A DNA stretch of 6,673 nt from Desulfobacteraceae bacterium (lineage in GTDB: Bacteria; Desulfobacterota; DSM-4660; Desulfatiglandales; Desulfatiglandaceae), in the NCBI GenBank assembly GCA_030589715.1, contig JAUUVE010000114.1:1-6673 (forward strand), in the 5' to 3' direction. The notes under the pieces are model-generated. The model saw only the letters and a program-made list of their open reading frames with translations. It was not told where the DNA came from and did no database searches. Below are positions 5,863 to 6,673 of the stretch, one piece after another (the stretch's first letter is position 1; every line of letters starts with the position of its first letter). A program made the position numbers and the translations under genes.

Positions 5863-6673
5863 ATGGCAATAAACAGGCGTGTTGTTAGGGGTTCGTTGGT
5901 TGCCTTCTATTTGCTGATCGCTTTGGAAATAATTATCATGATCAGTCCTTTCGCGGCATACTTCTATGCTGCATATGGACCTTTACTCAATTTTCTCTAT
6001 GACTACAAGGTCACGGCATGGCTGGCCGGATTTTTTCTTCCCCATGCAGTCGTCTCCAAAAGTGCCCTCCTCAATTTTCTAAACGCATTTGGGCGAACAC
6101 TCTTTTCCCTCGGTTTGATTCTCTTTTTGATAGGCGCCATTCAGATCTATACGGCAAAATTTCGCGGGAAGCGCGTGGTTACAAACATCCTGTATCGGTG
6201 GGTCCGCCATCCACAATACCTGTTTCTGGCCATATCAGGCTTGGGGCTTTTGCTGTTTTGGCCACGTTTCATAATTCTTGTCCTGTATATCAGCATGTTA
6301 TTTGTCTACTACCTGCTGGCTCGTTACGAGGAGCAACGGATGCTGGCGAAACATGGTGAAAACTACCACAATTATATGCAGCGCACGGCCATGTTCCTTC
6401 CCGGCGAGCCAGGCGGAAAGATCTTCGCTGCCCTGTTCGGGTGGATAAAATCGTCGAGACGGGCGCTGGCGGTGTGTTACGTCGTGCTACTGGTTGCTAG
6501 CGTGGCATTAGCCTTTGGATCGCGCCGTTATACGATTTCGCAAAGCTCCATCGTTTACCTGCCGGAAAAGAAGGTTATTGCAGTTTCTATCTTTCCACAA
6601 TCCAATCATTCCTTGGAGCAAATAATTGATGATGCCTATGAACTTGGCCCAGTAACCGACGCTCTGGCGAGCT
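5863..6673 (+). CDS. Membrane methyltransferase, ICMT/PEMT type, with C-terminal extension (partial)
   Basis: The frame is open from the ATG to the right edge: 270 codons plus one base, with no stop seen. An integral inner-membrane protein. Likely membrane segments are at about 11-31, 52-66, 78-96, 118-133, 135-152 and 200-219. The SAM-binding signature of isoprenylcysteine and phospholipid methyltransferases is clear: GKRVVTNILYRWVRHPQY (102-119) with RHPQY at 115-119, followed by RYEEQRMLAKHGENYHNYMQR (154-174, key Glu156, Glu157, Gly165, Tyr168, Tyr171). It should methylate a membrane-embedded or lipid substrate, which the sequence does not identify. Bacteria lack the prenylated CAAX proteins of eukaryotic ICMT. 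Unusually, the protein continues past the methyltransferase domain with another membrane segment and a soluble stretch (about 221-270 and beyond), so it is longer than single-domain relatives of about 150-220 residues. Confidence 0.8.
   Translation, partial: MAINRRVVRGSLVAFYLLIALEIIIMISPFAAYFYAAYGPLLNFLYDYKVTAWLAGFFLPHAVVSKSALLNFLNAFGRTLFSLGLILFLIGAIQIYTAKFRGKRVVTNILYRWVRHPQYLFLAISGLGLLLFWPRFIILVLYISMLFVYYLLARYEEQRMLAKHGENYHNYMQRTAMFLPGEPGGKIFAALFGWIKSSRRALAVCYVVLLVASVALAFGSRRYTISQSSIVYLPEKKVIAVSIFPQSNHSLEQIIDDAYELGPVTDALAS

Noticed and set aside
6018..6359. 113-codon + strand frame inside the methyltransferase gene
   Set aside because: It is out of frame with the clear RHPQY methyltransferase and has no recognisable feature.
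1..6673. CRISPR array, tRNA or rRNA genes, toxin-antitoxin pair or phage defence genes
   Set aside because: I found no regularly spaced repeats, no recognisable RNA gene and no matching protein motifs on either strand.

Overview
The window looks like ordinary chromosomal DNA from a Gram-negative, anaerobic-type bacterium, most likely of the old Deltaproteobacteria (Desulfobacterota). This rests on an exported family 3 solute-binding protein with a Sec signal, an acyl-CoA ligase, a biotin synthase and a class III aminotransferase that resembles archaeal and deltaproteobacterial members. The placement is inference from protein resemblance; no rRNA or marker gene is present.

Layout, left to right. 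Positions 1-342 hold no convincing gene: hairpin-rich sequence at 1-92, an AT-rich stretch with a perfect 15-nt palindrome (192-206), and a strong sigma70-type promoter (266-294). That promoter reads into a probable two-gene operon on the + strand: a solute-binding protein (343-1083) and, 22 bases later, an AMP-forming acyl-CoA synthetase (1106-2632). A convergent 53-base gap separates it from bioB on the minus strand (2686-3672). Behind bioB is a 218-base gap (3673-3890) with a candidate bioB promoter, then a class III aminotransferase, also on the minus strand (3891-5282). An AT-rich divergent intergenic region (5283-5550) with a palindrome, a direct repeat and a possible + strand promoter leads to a small uncertain ORF (5551-5859). 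Three bases after its stop begins a membrane methyltransferase of the ICMT/PEMT type (5863 onward), which is cut by the right edge.

For both minus-strand genes the longest ORF is probably not the real gene. bioB fits an ATG 12 bases inside the longest ORF, and the aminotransferase fits a GTG 24 bases inside it, each with a good Shine-Dalgarno at normal spacing.

The genes do not form one obvious pathway. The solute-binding protein has no transporter permease or ATPase beside it, and bioB has no other biotin genes beside it. I found no CRISPR array, tRNA, rRNA, transposase or defence system. The least explained part is the right end: the small Cys-rich ORF, the hairpin over its putative start, and the C-terminal extension of the methyltransferase.
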